Shown here piece after piece: positions 27,492 through 37,210 of a DNA stretch of 64,000 nt. Position 1 is the first letter of the stretch; each line of letters starts with the position of its first letter. This stretch comes from Telmatospirillum sp. Its GTDB lineage: Bacteria; Pseudomonadota; Alphaproteobacteria; Rhodospirillales; Magnetospirillaceae. Location of the stretch: NCBI GenBank assembly GCA_031291415.1, contig JARLJB010000394.1, positions 1 to 64,000 of the forward strand. The letters are read 5' to 3'. Below the pieces are notes generated by a model. The model was not told where the DNA came from. It did not search any database and saw only the letters and a list, made by a program, of their open reading frames with translations. Both the position numbers and the translations under genes were made by a program.

Positions 27492-28364
27492 TCAATGGCA
27501 GAGCAAAACCGGCAGGGTGGCGCCATGCAGTACTTGCCGTGTCACTCCGCCCAAAATGAGCTGACGCAGCCGGCTGTGAGTATAGGCGCCCATGACGATC
27601 AGGTCAGCACCGCGGGTCACCGCTTCATCGAGCAGGGTCTGGGCGACCTGAGTCCCGCCCGATCCCCCGGCGGCGAATGCGTGCTCGCTCGCCGTGACGC
27701 CATGCCATGCCAGATAGGCCGCCAGTTCTCCCGGCGACGCTTCGGCTTCCTCACGGGCCGACAGGATCGTCACCGTCTGCGCCTTCTGCAGGAAAGGCAG
27801 CGCGGCAGCGACCGCCCGGGCCGCCTCGACGCTGCCGTTCCAGAAGATGGCGATATTCCGTCCGACACTGGTCGCCAACTTGGGCGGCGCCAGCATCAAG
27901 GGTCGGCCGCTTTCCAGAAGTGCCGCATTGAGGCTCATGACCGACGGGATATCGCGTTCCAGGCTCGGACGGGCGATCACCAGGAGATCGGTCAGTCGTC
28001 CGGCTTCGGCGATGACTTCTTCCTCGCGGCCCACTTCCTCGCGCCACGCGGCCGTCAGTGTCGCCGGCTCCTGCGGCTTGGTGGTCAGCGGGATGCCCTG
28101 GCTCGTGCACATCTGTTCGAACAGTTGACGAATGCCGGCCGACCTCTCGGTTGCCTGACGCTCGGCCACTCCCAGCATTTCTTCGACCATCGCGCCCGAC
28201 ATTCCCTCGCCAACCAGCGGTACCGCGCTGGCCGGATCGATCTTGACGTGCAAGGCCTCGACATGCGCCGCATGATCACGCCCGATCAACAAAGCCAAGC
28301 CCAGGGTCGCGGGAGCGGTTTCGGCGTCGCAAAGGCAGGTGAGGATGGTCTTGTAGCCTGTCAT
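27492..28364 (-). CDS. universal stress protein (UspA family)
   Basis: A 290-residue protein with two UspA-like halves. The first (5-150, 'YKTILTCLCDAETAPATLGLAL') is degenerate. The second (155-290) has the ATP-loop remnant 'GADLIVMGAYTHSRLRQLILGGVTRQVLHGATLPVLLCH', here the standard UspA C-terminal G-2X-G-9X-G(S/T) region. ATG 28364 has an AGGAG box; the longer frame has none. Tandem-domain UspA proteins respond to stress, but the role here is undefined. Confidence 0.88.
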   Translation of the reverse strand: MTGYKTILTCLCDAETAPATLGLALLIGRDHAAHVEALHVKIDPASAVPLVGEGMSGAMVEEMLGVAERQATERSAGIRQLFEQMCTSQGIPLTTKPQEPATLTAAWREEVGREEEVIAEAGRLTDLLVIARPSLERDIPSVMSLNAALLESGRPLMLAPPKLATSVGRNIAIFWNGSVEAARAVAAALPFLQKAQTVTILSAREEAEASPGELAAYLAWHGVTASEHAFAAGGSGGTQVAQTLLDEAVTRGADLIVMGAYTHSRLRQLILGGVTRQVLHGATLPVLLCH

Positions 28365-28515
28365 GGCTTTTCTCCTCTTGCGGTGACGCTGGACGTTGCC
28401 CGAACGATCGGCATTCCGGTCACGAGAGAAATCCCGAGGCTCCATCTTGCCACGACCGGCGAACACCCGTCAGAGGGCCTGATGGGAAGAGCGACGTCCA
28501 TAAGCATTATGTCCC

Positions 28516-30081
28516 TCAAGAGGCCGGTGGAACAGTCGTTGATTGGGAAATCGCGCCATCAAGCCCCAGAACCTGCCGGGCCCGCCCCGCCACAGTACGT
28601 TTGGTAGCCGAGGTGTCGAGACGCGGCCAGTCGATCTCGCCCAAGGAATAGGTAAGTTGCTGGTCGAGAACGGACGCCGTCGCATCCGACGCGTCATGGC
28701 GACGCCCCGAAACCCGTGCCCGCAAGAGATGCGCCGGCGCTTCGAGCCACAATCCGTCGAATCGGACACCCCGCGCCGAGGCGACGGCGGCAACGGCCTG
28801 CCGTTGCTCTGGTCTGGCGAACACCGCATCGGCGACCACGGCGTGGCCGGCTTGCAGCAAATCCGCCGCAAGATCGCAAAGGCGCCGGTAGGTCTGTTCG
28901 GTCACATCGGCGCCATAGGCCTCGGGCGGCAACCGCTGTTCGGGATCGACGCCCATGAGTTGCTTGCGCAAGACGTCGCTGCGCAGCACCACGGCCCCTG
29001 GGGCCCTCCCCAACAGCGGCGCCAGATCGGCGGAAAGCCTGGACTTTCCCGTTCCGGACAGGCCGCCGACGGCAAGCAGCCGCGGCGTGACCGGCGACAG
29101 GTAGGCCGCCGCCTTGCCAAGGTAGACATGGGCTCCGTCACGGTGACGCGCCTCACCGGTACCGGTGAAGGTCGCGGCGGCGACATGGGCACGAATGGCG
29201 GCGCGCAGCGACAGAAACAATGGCAGGGCCGCGACGGCGCCGAAATCGCCGGTCCGTTCGAGATAGCGGTTGAAAACCGCCGAAGCCAGATTGGACAAAC
29301 CGCGCACATCGAGGTCCATGATCAGGAATGCCAGATCGTAAAAGACATCGATGCAGGCGAAGTCGTCGTTGAATTCGATGGCGTCGAAGAGCGTCGGTTG
29401 CCCATGGAACAGACAAATATTGCCGAGATGCAGGTCTCCATGGCACAGGCGAACCGACCCACCGGACCGTCGTTGCTCGAGCAACGGCGCCAGGCGCGCC
29501 AGCCAGGCCCGGGATCGGTCGGTCAGGTCGTCGACCGCGGTGGCATCGAAAAGTCCCGGCACGAAACGGTTGAGCGTCGCGGCATTCGATTCGATGGTAA
29601 ACCGCAGCCCCGCCTCGCCTCCCCAGTCGGGCCGAAGCTCGGCGGCACGATGCAGGCGGGCCACCGCATCGGCCAGATCGCGCGCGTGGTGGCGGGTCAG
29701 TTGATCCCGCGCCGCCATGCGGTCGAACAGACCGTCCTGGCCGAAACGGGCCATGACGACCAGCCAGTCGACCACCTCGCCCGGTCCATCGAATGCCAAT
29801 CTGCCGTCGGGTTGTCGAGTGATGGCGGAAAGGCCAAGGTAGAGATCAGGCGCCGTCCGACGATTGATCGCCAGTTCCCTGTCGCAGGCCCGCTTGCGCG
29901 ATTCGAGAGACGTGAAATCAAGAAACGGCAGCTGTACGGCCCGTTTCAGCTTGAAGACGCGCTTGCCGACAAGGAAGACAGCGGAAATATGAGTGTCGAT
30001 CCGTTCGACACCGCCCGGCGCCACACCATAGGTGGCTGGCGATGCCAGCCAGGCCAGTATTCCGCTTTGCGGATTGGTCAT
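28516..30081 (-). CDS. fused aminoglycoside-phosphotransferase-like and P-loop kinase protein
   Basis: A 521-residue two-domain protein. Residues 1-330 resemble APH-type phosphotransferases, with catalytic loop '[14 protein letters not shown]' and metal-binding '[22 protein letters not shown]'. Residues 340-510 form a small P-loop kinase with Walker [10 protein letters not shown], as in gluconate- or zeta-toxin-like kinases (AAA_33). This domain order is a known uncharacterised bacterial family. Its start overlaps the pdxH stop (ATGA), so it is coupled to PLP synthesis. It is not evidence of antibiotic resistance. Confidence 0.85.
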   Translation of the reverse strand: MTNPQSGILAWLASPATYGVAPGGVERIDTHISAVFLVGKRVFKLKRAVQLPFLDFTSLESRKRACDRELAINRRTAPDLYLGLSAITRQPDGRLAFDGPGEVVDWLVVMARFGQDGLFDRMAARDQLTRHHARDLADAVARLHRAAELRPDWGGEAGLRFTIESNAATLNRFVPGLFDATAVDDLTDRSRAWLARLAPLLEQRRSGGSVRLCHGDLHLGNICLFHGQPTLFDAIEFNDDFACIDVFYDLAFLIMDLDVRGLSNLASAVFNRYLERTGDFGAVAALPLFLSLRAAIRAHVAAATFTGTGEARHRDGAHVYLGKAAAYLSPVTPRLLAVGGLSGTGKSRLSADLAPLLGRAPGAVVLRSDVLRKQLMGVDPEQRLPPEAYGADVTEQTYRRLCDLAADLLQAGHAVVADAVFARPEQRQAVAAVASARGVRFDGLWLEAPAHLLRARVSGRRHDASDATASVLDQQLTYSLGEIDWPRLDTSATKRTVAGRARQVLGLDGAISQSTTVPPAS

Positions 30082-30665
30082 GGAAACAGTTGCTCAGGCA
30101 GCCAGTCTTCGCCGTTTTTCCGGTAGAGCACTCTTTCATGCAGACGAAAATTCCGATCCTGCCAGAGCTCGATGGTCTCCGGCACCAGGCGATAGCCCGA
30201 CCAATGCGGTGGCCGCGGCACCGCCCCCAAACCGAATTTCGCGACGAATTCGGCGATCCGCTTTTCCAGCTCGAAACGGCCGCTGAGCGGACGCGACTGT
30301 CGCGAGGCCCAGGCGCCGATCTGACTGCCACGGGCCCGAGAGGCGAAATAGGCGTCGGCCTCGTCGTCGGACACGGGAACCACCGGTCCCTCGACCCGAA
30401 CTTGCCGGCGCAGGGTTTTCCAGTGGAAACAAAGCGACGCCCAAGGATTGGCTGCCAGTTCGCCGCCCTTTCGGCTTTCGAGATTGGTGTAGAAGACGAA
30501 ACCTCGCGCATCGACCCCCTTCAGCAGCACCATGCGAACCGATGGATGACCGTCGGGCGTAGCGGTTGCCAAAGCCATCGCGTTCGGATCATTCGGTTCT
30601 TTTTTTTCAGCATCCTTCAGCCATTCCTCGAAGAGAGCAATGGGATCCTTGGCATCATGAGCCAT
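30078..30665 (-). CDS. pdxH: pyridoxamine 5'-phosphate oxidase
   Basis: A 195-residue FMN enzyme that oxidises pyridoxine/pyridoxamine 5'-phosphate to PLP. '[24 protein letters not shown]' and '[16 protein letters not shown]' are the FMN- and substrate-binding blocks. The C-terminal '[10 protein letters not shown]...RLHERVLYR' is the PNPOx dimerisation block. Length is typical. It overlaps the downstream kinase-fusion gene. Confidence 0.95.
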   Translation of the reverse strand: MAHDAKDPIALFEEWLKDAEKKEPNDPNAMALATATPDGHPSVRMVLLKGVDARGFVFYTNLESRKGGELAANPWASLCFHWKTLRRQVRVEGPVVPVSDDEADAYFASRARGSQIGAWASRQSRPLSGRFELEKRIAEFVAKFGLGAVPRPPHWSGYRLVPETIELWQDRNFRLHERVLYRKNGEDWLPEQLFP

Positions 30666-30876
30666 GTTTCATGTCCGTGATTTGTGACTAAAGTAGGGAC
30701 TCTGTCATCGACGGCGGAACCGGTGAGACCGTCTTCGAAGTTCGGCAAGCGGTCATTTATAGCACGCCTCTGGCCGCTGGAAAGTCGTTCAGGAACCCAC
30801 TATCTTGAAAGATCGACGATTGCGGTGGACAGAAAACGTCACCGCCGAAACACGTATTTGAGAAGGTAAGAGCCCT

Positions 30877-31812
30877 TTGGACGATCCCTACAAGCTGCTG
30901 GGCGTCGCCCGCGACGCCACGCACGACCAGATAAAAAGCGCCTATCGGAAATTGGCGAGAAGCCTGCACCCGGATGTCAACCCGAACAACAAGCAGGCGG
31001 AAGAGCGGTTCAAAAAGATCAGCGCGGCCTACGATTTGCTGGGTGACGAGAAGAAACGCGCCCGGTACGACGCGGGTGAAATCGACGGGTCGGGAACCGA
31101 GCGGGCCCGCCGGTCCTATCGCAGCTACAGCGAAGACCCGGGCGCCGGAAAGTTCAGCGACGGCTTCCGTTTCGGTAACAGCGCCGACGATATCTTCGCC
31201 GAACTTCTGCGGCGGCGGAGCAAAGGGCGCTCGGCCGGCTGGAACCCCTTCGAACAAGGCGACGAGAAGTCCCCGACCAAGGGCGCGGACGCAGATTATT
31301 CCCTGAAGATCAGCTTTCCCGAGTCGGTCATGGGAACGACCAAACGGATCACGCTGCCGACCGGCAAGCACCTCGACGTCAAAGTCCCGGCGGGGACCAA
31401 GGACGGCGCCAAGCTGCGCCTCAAGGGGCAAGGGCATCCCGGGCGTGGCGCAAGTCCCGCCGGCGACGCCTTGATCGAGATGAAGGTGGAAGCGCATCCC
31501 TTTTTCAGCCGCGACGGAAACGACATTCTGGCAACCGTGCCGATCACCCTGCCGGAGGCGGTTCTTGGCGGCAAGGTGACCGTTCCGACAGTTGATGGCA
31601 AAGTGACGCTGACCATTCCGCCTGGATCGAACAGCGGTTCGGTGTTGCGCTTGAAAGGCAAGGGAGCGCCGAACGGCAAGACCAGGGGCGATCAACTGGT
31701 CACCCTCTCGGTCGTTCTGCCCGAGCGCGCCGACAGTGAACTTGAATCCTTCCTGAAGAGCTGGAGCGCCAAAAATCCCTATGACGTCCGGACCAAGGTC
31801 GGCATGGAGTGA
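30877..31812 (+). CDS. DnaJ-class chaperone (CbpA-like)
   Basis: A 311-residue J-domain protein. Residues 1-66 are the J domain with the HPD motif ('SLHPDVNPNN'). A short Gly/Arg/Ser-rich linker contains 'FSDGFRFGNSADDIFAELLRRR'. The C-terminal substrate-binding domains (about 125-300) follow. There is no Cys-rich zinc domain, so it is CbpA-like rather than DnaJ. The start is TTG at 30877 with AGAAGG upstream, because no ATG fits the J-domain start. It would stimulate a DnaK-type Hsp70. Confidence 0.9.
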   Translation: MDDPYKLLGVARDATHDQIKSAYRKLARSLHPDVNPNNKQAEERFKKISAAYDLLGDEKKRARYDAGEIDGSGTERARRSYRSYSEDPGAGKFSDGFRFGNSADDIFAELLRRRSKGRSAGWNPFEQGDEKSPTKGADADYSLKISFPESVMGTTKRITLPTGKHLDVKVPAGTKDGAKLRLKGQGHPGRGASPAGDALIEMKVEAHPFFSRDGNDILATVPITLPEAVLGGKVTVPTVDGKVTLTIPPGSNSGSVLRLKGKGAPNGKTRGDQLVTLSVVLPERADSELESFLKSWSAKNPYDVRTKVGME

Positions 31813-32220
31813 TCAGCGCGCCACCGTGAAGATGAAGCGTCCACTGGCTGTGCGCCCGGCGGCACCGACCATCTTCCACTTCACCTGACAGACTCCGGAA
31901 GCGGGGCGTTCGAGCGTGACATGGACGACGCCGACCCGGACAGGATCGCGTTCCATGTGGCCGCCATCGAGGCGCCGGCCAGTGCCGTCCAGCACCGCGA
32001 CGGCGGAAAAAGCCGGTTCGACGGGCTGGTCGAAGGTAAGCGTCACCTCGCGGGGCGAAACCACCAGCACCGCCTCGGCCGCCGGGTCGCTGGCGCGGAG
32101 GCTGAGGTTATTGCGAGCCGTGGCGGGTCCGCCGGGATAGCCGCACAGAAGAATACCGGCCGCCAATGCGGGGGCCATCCGGCAAACGGACACGATAGGC
32201 GCGATGGAGGCTTGTCGCAT
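31813..32220 (-). CDS. CopC-domain periplasmic protein
   Basis: A 135-residue protein with a leader peptide (MAPALAAGILLCGYPG region) and a CopC fold: 'PREVTLTFDQPVEPAFSAVAVLD' and 'GVCQVKWKMVGAAGRTASGRFIFTV'. ATG 32220 has a GGAGAG box; the TTG 18 nt upstream is less likely. The usual N-terminal copper-binding His of CopC is not visible near the mature N terminus, so metal binding is doubtful. Its stop abuts that of the DnaJ-like gene on the other strand. Confidence 0.75.
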   Translation of the reverse strand: MRQASIAPIVSVCRMAPALAAGILLCGYPGGPATARNNLSLRASDPAAEAVLVVSPREVTLTFDQPVEPAFSAVAVLDGTGRRLDGGHMERDPVRVGVVHVTLERPASGVCQVKWKMVGAAGRTASGRFIFTVAR

Positions 32221-32275
32221 GTCTTGTCTCTCCGGCAAGGGCTCTATCTCAATGAAGTGGAGGGCGCTTCAGACG

Positions 32276-33574
32276 TTAAGGAGCGGAAACCACCTTTTGC
32301 CCGCGGCCACCATCTTGCGAAGACAAGGGCAATTCAACGCTTCCGTCAAGAACGGCGGACAAGGGCACGTCGAAGGCGCGGGCCTCGGCCCGCGCCGCGA
32401 CATCAAGCCGGTCGGCGACAAGCGACAAGGGGGGCCCGTCCTCCGCGGCACCGGCGGCCAACCCTAGTCCCAGCGCCCGGACGAGATCCTGCAAGGTGGC
32501 CACCGAGGGATCGCGGCCCATGACCAGTCGCCCGTCGGCCGTCTCCAACACGAAACGATCGCGGCACAATGGCTCGATCACCAAAAGCAGATCGGCGGCC
32601 GCCTCGCCAATCCGCTCAGGCAAATCGTCCTGCCGGCAACCCTGCCCCGACCGGCGCTGGTCATCGCGCAGAACGGCGATCACGGCGAGAGCCAGACCAA
32701 GCAGCCGCCTCGCCGACAAGGGACCGCCCAGGCTTTCCCGGCGTCGGCGCCACTCTGGCAAAGCAGCCGTCAATTCGGCGCCGAACAGCACGACCATCCA
32801 CGACAGATACATCCAAAACAGGAAGATCGGCACGGTCGCGACGGCGCCATAGATCGACTGGTAGGCGCGCGCATTGGCGACATAGAGGCCGAACCCCCAG
32901 CGCAATCCCGCGAAAGCCAGACCGGCACAGATGCCGCCGGTGGCGGCATCGGCGAGACGGACCCGTCGATTGGGCACCAACCGGTAAAGCAGGCAGAATG
33001 CCGCCATCAACAGCAAAGCCGGAGCGACACCGGTCAGCAGGCGCACCAGCAGTTGCCAGGGGCCGGCCGGGGTCACCCAGCCGCTGGCCGCCTCGAGCCA
33101 GGCCCAAAGCGAAAAACTGGCGGCCAGCAACAATGGGCCAAGAGTGAGCGCCGTCCAGTAAACCAGTACGCGCGACAAGGGGGACCTCGGCGTGGTGGCG
33201 CGGAAGATCTGGTTGAACGAGCTTTCGATAGCCACCAGCACCAAGATCGCGCTGACGGCCAGCCCAACCACCCCGGCCGCCGTCAGTTTGCCGGCATTCT
33301 TGACGAACTCCGAGACATAATACTGGACCTGTTCTCCGACCTCCGGCACGACATAACGGAAAATGGTCGCCTGCAACGAATCGCGAGCGCTGTCGAAAAC
33401 CGGAAACGCCGCCAGAACCGCCAGGGCGATGGCCAGCAGCGGCACCAGCGACAAAAGCGAGGTGTAGGACAGCGACGACGCCATGTCGAAGGCCCCGTCG
33501 GACCGGAATCGTCTTTGCACGTAGATGGCCAAAGCGGCCAGTCTATCGGCCATCCTTCTCCAGGCTGGCGTCAT
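32276..33574 (-). CDS. YihY/BrkB-family inner-membrane protein
   Basis: A 432-residue protein with six predicted membrane helices in residues 35-300. The pattern 'MASSLSYTSLLSLVPLLAIALAV' and 'YGAVATVPIFLFWMYLSWMVVLFGAELTA' is the YihY/BrkB signature. A cytoplasmic C-terminal domain of about 120 residues follows, as in other alphaproteobacterial members. ATG 33574 has an AAGGAG box; the longer frame is unsupported. Function uncertain; once misannotated as RNase BN. Confidence 0.9.
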   Translation of the reverse strand: MTPAWRRMADRLAALAIYVQRRFRSDGAFDMASSLSYTSLLSLVPLLAIALAVLAAFPVFDSARDSLQATIFRYVVPEVGEQVQYYVSEFVKNAGKLTAAGVVGLAVSAILVLVAIESSFNQIFRATTPRSPLSRVLVYWTALTLGPLLLAASFSLWAWLEAASGWVTPAGPWQLLVRLLTGVAPALLLMAAFCLLYRLVPNRRVRLADAATGGICAGLAFAGLRWGFGLYVANARAYQSIYGAVATVPIFLFWMYLSWMVVLFGAELTAALPEWRRRRESLGGPLSARRLLGLALAVIAVLRDDQRRSGQGCRQDDLPERIGEAAADLLLVIEPLCRDRFVLETADGRLVMGRDPSVATLQDLVRALGLGLAAGAAEDGPPLSLVADRLDVAARAEARAFDVPLSAVLDGSVELPLSSQDGGRGQKVVSAP

Positions 33575-33679
33575 CGACACTCCTTGTCGCCGTTGCTCCG
33601 CCGCGGCAGCTGGGACGTCCGCCGTCCGTGGCCATTCCATGCGCCCACCTCGCCCAAGAGCGCCCCGGTGCGCCGCACT

Positions 33680-33707
33680 TTGACCATACCTTCCTTTGGT
33701 GTAGGAT
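33680..33707 (+). promoter_or_regulatory. sigma-70-type promoter for fabI-aroC
   Basis: TTGACC at 33680-33685 and TAGGAT at 33702-33707, spaced 16 bp, lie about 50 bp upstream of the fabI ATG in the 185-bp divergent region with the YihY gene. Confidence 0.5.
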
Positions 33708-33759
33708 GCGCGCGTTTTGCCACGGATGTGGCGCAAAGAATCTCTGGAGAGGTTACCGT

Positions 33760-34575
33760 ATGACCGTTTCTTCGGCTCTCATGGCCGGCAAGAGAGGCCT
33801 CGTTATGGGCGTGGCCAATGATCGTTCCATCGCCTGGGGCATTGCCAAGGCCGCCCGCGAGCAAGGGGCCGAACTGGCCTTCACATTTCAAGGGGAGGCC
33901 TTGGAAAAACGCGTCCGCCCCCTGGCTGAAAGTATTGGCGTCGATATCGTGCTTCCCTGCGACGTCACCGACGACGCCAGCCTTGACGCCGTGTTCGCCA
34001 CTCTGGCAGAAAAGTGGGGAAAGCTCGACTTCGTCGTGCATGCTATCGCCTACTCCGACAAGGAGGAATTGAAGGGCAAGTATGTCGACACCACGGCCGA
34101 CAATTTTTCCCGCACCCTGCTCATCTCCTGTTACTCCTTCACCGCGATCGCCCAGCGCGCCGCTGCGCTGATGACTGACGGCGGCAGCATGTTGACGCTG
34201 ACCTACTACGGCGCCGAGCGAGTCATGCCGCACTACAATGTCATGGGCGTCGCCAAGGCGGCGTTGGAAGCCAGCGTCCGCTATCTGGCGGTTGATCTCG
34301 GGGGCAGCAATATCCGGGTGAATGCGCTCTCGGCGGGCCCGATGAAAACACTGGCCGCCTCAGCCATCGGCGATTTCCGCTATATTCTCAAGTGGAACGA
34401 GTACAACTCCCCCTTGAAACGCAATGTGACGCTGGAAGACATCGGCGGCGCCGGGGTCTATCTGCTGTCCGATCTGTCGAGCGGCGTGTCCGGCGAGGTC
34501 CACCACGTGGACTGCGGCTACCATGTCGTGGGGATGAAATCAGTCGATGCGCCCGACATTTCCGTCGTAAGCTGA
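33760..34575 (+). CDS. fabI: enoyl-[acyl-carrier-protein] reductase (NADH)
   Basis: A 271-residue divergent SDR that reduces trans-2-enoyl-ACP in fatty-acid elongation. The nucleotide loop is 'GVANDRSIAWG', and the catalytic Tyr/Lys pair lies in 'YNVMGVAKAAL', as in FabI (Y-x6-K). 'SAGPMKTLAASAIGDF' is the substrate loop. ATG 33760 is preceded by GGAGAGG. aroC follows after 11 bp, so they are probably co-transcribed. Confidence 0.96.
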   Translation: MTVSSALMAGKRGLVMGVANDRSIAWGIAKAAREQGAELAFTFQGEALEKRVRPLAESIGVDIVLPCDVTDDASLDAVFATLAEKWGKLDFVVHAIAYSDKEELKGKYVDTTADNFSRTLLISCYSFTAIAQRAAALMTDGGSMLTLTYYGAERVMPHYNVMGVAKAALEASVRYLAVDLGGSNIRVNALSAGPMKTLAASAIGDFRYILKWNEYNSPLKRNVTLEDIGGAGVYLLSDLSSGVSGEVHHVDCGYHVVGMKSVDAPDISVVS

Positions 34576-34586
34576 GTCCTTAAAAG

Positions 34587-35687
34587 ATGGCAGGAAACAC
34601 CTTTGGCACGCTGTTTAGCTTCACCACCTTCGGCGAAAGCCATGGTCCGGCGATTGGCTGCGTGATCGATGGGGTTCCCCCGCGCGTTCCGTTGACCGAA
34701 AACGATATCCAACCGTGGCTGGATCGGCGCAAGCCGGGCCAGTCACGGTTCACCACGCAGCGGCGCGAAGCCGATGTCGTGCGGATTTTGTCGGGCGTCT
34801 TTGACGGAATGACCACTGGAACGCCCATCGGCCTTGCCATCGAAAATACCGACCAGCGTTCCAAGGACTATTCCGAAATCGCCGACCGGTTCCGGCCGGG
34901 CCACGCCGACTACACCTACCAAGCCAAATATGGCATCCGCGATTATCGTGGCGGCGGCCGTTCGTCGGCGCGGGAAACGGCGATGCGGGTGGCTGCCGGA
35001 GCCGTCGCCCGACGCGTTCTCGACCATCTGGTGCCCGGTGGTGTTTCGATCCGTGGCGCCATGGTCCAGATGGGACCGCATGCCATCGACCGCAACCGCT
35101 GGGATTGGTCCGAACTGGCCAACAACCCGTTTTGGTGCCCCGACGCCCAGACGGCTGCCGATTGGGAAACCTATCTCGACGGCGTCCGCAAAAGCGGTTC
35201 CTCGATTGGCGGCATCATCGAAGTAATAGCCGAAAACGTTCCTGTCGGACTGGGATCGCCGGTCTATGACAAACTCGATGCCGACATCGCCAAGGCGATG
35301 ATGAGCATCAATGCGGTCAAGGGCGTCGAAATCGGCGATGGTTTCGCCGCCGCCCTGCTGTCGGGCAATGAAAACGCCGACGAAATGCGAATGCAAGACG
35401 GCCATCCGGCGTTCCTGTCCAACCATGCCGGCGGCATCCTGGGCGGCATCTCGACCGGCCAGGCCATCGTCGCCCGCATGGCGATCAAGCCGACCAGCTC
35501 GATTCTCACGCCCAATCGGTCGATCGACCGACACGGTCACGACGTCGAGGTCATGACCAAAGGTCGCCACGATCCCTGCGTGGCCATTCGCGGCGTGCCG
35601 GTGGCCGAAGCCATGCTGGCGGTGACGCTGGCCGACCATCTTCTCCGTCATCGCGGCCAATGCGGTTGGCAACCGGCTATCGGTTGA
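34587..35687 (+). CDS. aroC: chorismate synthase
   Basis: A 366-residue FMN-dependent enzyme that converts EPSP to chorismate at the end of the shikimate pathway. Signatures are '[17 protein letters not shown]', '[19 protein letters not shown]' and '[15 protein letters not shown]'. Length and start (ATG 34587) are standard. Confidence 0.97.
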   Translation: MAGNTFGTLFSFTTFGESHGPAIGCVIDGVPPRVPLTENDIQPWLDRRKPGQSRFTTQRREADVVRILSGVFDGMTTGTPIGLAIENTDQRSKDYSEIADRFRPGHADYTYQAKYGIRDYRGGGRSSARETAMRVAAGAVARRVLDHLVPGGVSIRGAMVQMGPHAIDRNRWDWSELANNPFWCPDAQTAADWETYLDGVRKSGSSIGGIIEVIAENVPVGLGSPVYDKLDADIAKAMMSINAVKGVEIGDGFAAALLSGNENADEMRMQDGHPAFLSNHAGGILGGISTGQAIVARMAIKPTSSILTPNRSIDRHGHDVEVMTKGRHDPCVAIRGVPVAEAMLAVTLADHLLRHRGQCGWQPAIG

Positions 35688-35741
35688 CCCGCCATCTGCG
35701 GTAGACTCCAGACTCGTTCATAACGGCAATGGAGAACGGTC

Positions 35742-37157
35742 ATGGGCCTGATCCGCAACGCCGCTGTGGCCGGTCTTTTCTACCCGGCCGAAGCCCAAGT
35801 CCTGACACGCGATATTCTGCATTTCCTGGAGGAGGTTCCTCCCGGCCGGCACGCCGCACCAAAGGCGATCATCGCGCCGCATGCCGGATATGTCTATTCC
35901 GGGCCGATCGCCGCCAGCGTCTACGCGCGCCTGCGCCCGGTTGCCGGCGAGATTTCACGCGTCGCGCTGTTCGGTCCCTCCCACCGCGTGGCATTTCCCG
36001 GTCTCGCCGTTCCCTCGGTCGAGGCCTTCGAGACACCGCTTGGCCGCATTCCCCTTGACCGCCCGGCGATCGCCCGGCTTCTCCAACAACCCGAGGTCAA
36101 TGTCATCGACGCGGCGCATGCGCAGGAACACAGCCTGGAGGTGCATCTGCCCTTCCTGCAGACCATTCTTCATCGTTTCACCCTGATTCCGGTCGTCGTC
36201 GGGCACGCCTCGATCGAACAGGTTGCCGATGCCATAGGAGACGTCTGGGGAGACGGCGAAACACTGATCGTCGTCAGTTCGGACCTCAGCCATTACCATG
36301 ACTATGACACGGCGCGCGACATGGACAGCCGCACCGCCGACGCCATCGAACGGCTCGATCCGGAAAGTCTCGAACAGGATCAGGCCTGCGGCCGGGGACC
36401 GATCGCCGGCCTCCTGCGACAGGCGAAACTCCACGGCTTGCAGGCTGAAACGGTCGATCTGCGCAATTCCGGCGATACGGCGGGACCACGCGACAAAGTC
36501 GTTGGTTATGGGGCCTGGGCATTCACCACGGCCGGTGCGGTTCTCTCCCGTTCCGGCGAGGGTTCCGTCGAAACCGTCCTGCGTCGCCATGCGTCCCTGC
36601 TGCTCGGGCTGGCCCGGCAAGCCATCGCGGCCGGCCTGCGCGGAGACCCGCCGCCAGCGCCATCCAAATTGCCACCGGCACTCGACGGCCCAGGCGCCAG
36701 CTTCGTCACCTTGAAGACCCATGGCGCCCTGCGCGGCTGCATCGGATCACCGGTCGCCTGGCGTCGGCTGGCCGACGACATCAGCAACAACGCGGTCAAG
36801 GCCGCCTTCGAAGATCCCCGTTTCCCGCCGCTGACAGCAAGCGAGTGGGCCGCGCTCGACATCTCTCTGTCGATTCTGACGCCGCCGCAACCGATGCAGT
36901 TCGCCGACCAAGTCGACCTTCTGCGCCAGCTACGCCCCCGCGAAGACGGACTGATCATCGAAGATGCCGGGCACCGCGCACTCTTTTTGCCCTCCGTCTG
37001 GGAACAGCTGCCGGACCCGGAGAGTTTTCTCGCCCACCTGAAACGCAAAGCCGGTCTGGCGCCACAACACTGGTCGGCAACCTTCGCGGCCCAGCGTTTC
37101 CAGGCAGTCGAGATCACCGACGCGGACATCGATGAGGATTTTGCCGAAGAAGATTGA
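35742..37157 (+). CDS. fused AmmeMemoRadiSam system protein B (Memo) and A (AMMECR1)
   Basis: A 471-residue soluble fusion. Residues 1-265 are a Memo domain (AmmeMemoRadiSam system protein B) with 'IIAPHAGYVYSGPIAASVYA', 'HSLEVHLPFLQ' and 'SSDLSHYHDYDTA', the conserved His/Asp groups that resemble extradiol-dioxygenase metal ligands. Residues 285-465 are an AMMECR1 domain (protein A) with 'FVTLKTHGALRGCIGS' and 'ISLSILTPPQPM'. These modules usually come as separate genes together with a radical-SAM gene (protein C); no radical-SAM gene is near. The reaction is unknown. Confidence 0.92.
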   Translation: MGLIRNAAVAGLFYPAEAQVLTRDILHFLEEVPPGRHAAPKAIIAPHAGYVYSGPIAASVYARLRPVAGEISRVALFGPSHRVAFPGLAVPSVEAFETPLGRIPLDRPAIARLLQQPEVNVIDAAHAQEHSLEVHLPFLQTILHRFTLIPVVVGHASIEQVADAIGDVWGDGETLIVVSSDLSHYHDYDTARDMDSRTADAIERLDPESLEQDQACGRGPIAGLLRQAKLHGLQAETVDLRNSGDTAGPRDKVVGYGAWAFTTAGAVLSRSGEGSVETVLRRHASLLLGLARQAIAAGLRGDPPPAPSKLPPALDGPGASFVTLKTHGALRGCIGSPVAWRRLADDISNNAVKAAFEDPRFPPLTASEWAALDISLSILTPPQPMQFADQVDLLRQLRPREDGLIIEDAGHRALFLPSVWEQLPDPESFLAHLKRKAGLAPQHWSATFAAQRFQAVEITDADIDEDFAEED

Positions 37158-37210
37158 TCGGCCAATCCGAAGCGTAGAAAGTCGCCCGGTCCACACAAGT
37201 CCGCAAGAGG

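Noticed and set aside
28516-30081. Aminoglycoside resistance gene
   Set aside because: Although APH-like, the kinase fusion and coupling to pdxH place it in an uncharacterised metabolic family, not a resistance determinant.
28543-30126. Long plus-strand frame (527 codons) over the APH/kinase gene
   Set aside because: It is the antisense shadow of a gene with clear catalytic motifs on the other strand; it has no domain of its own.
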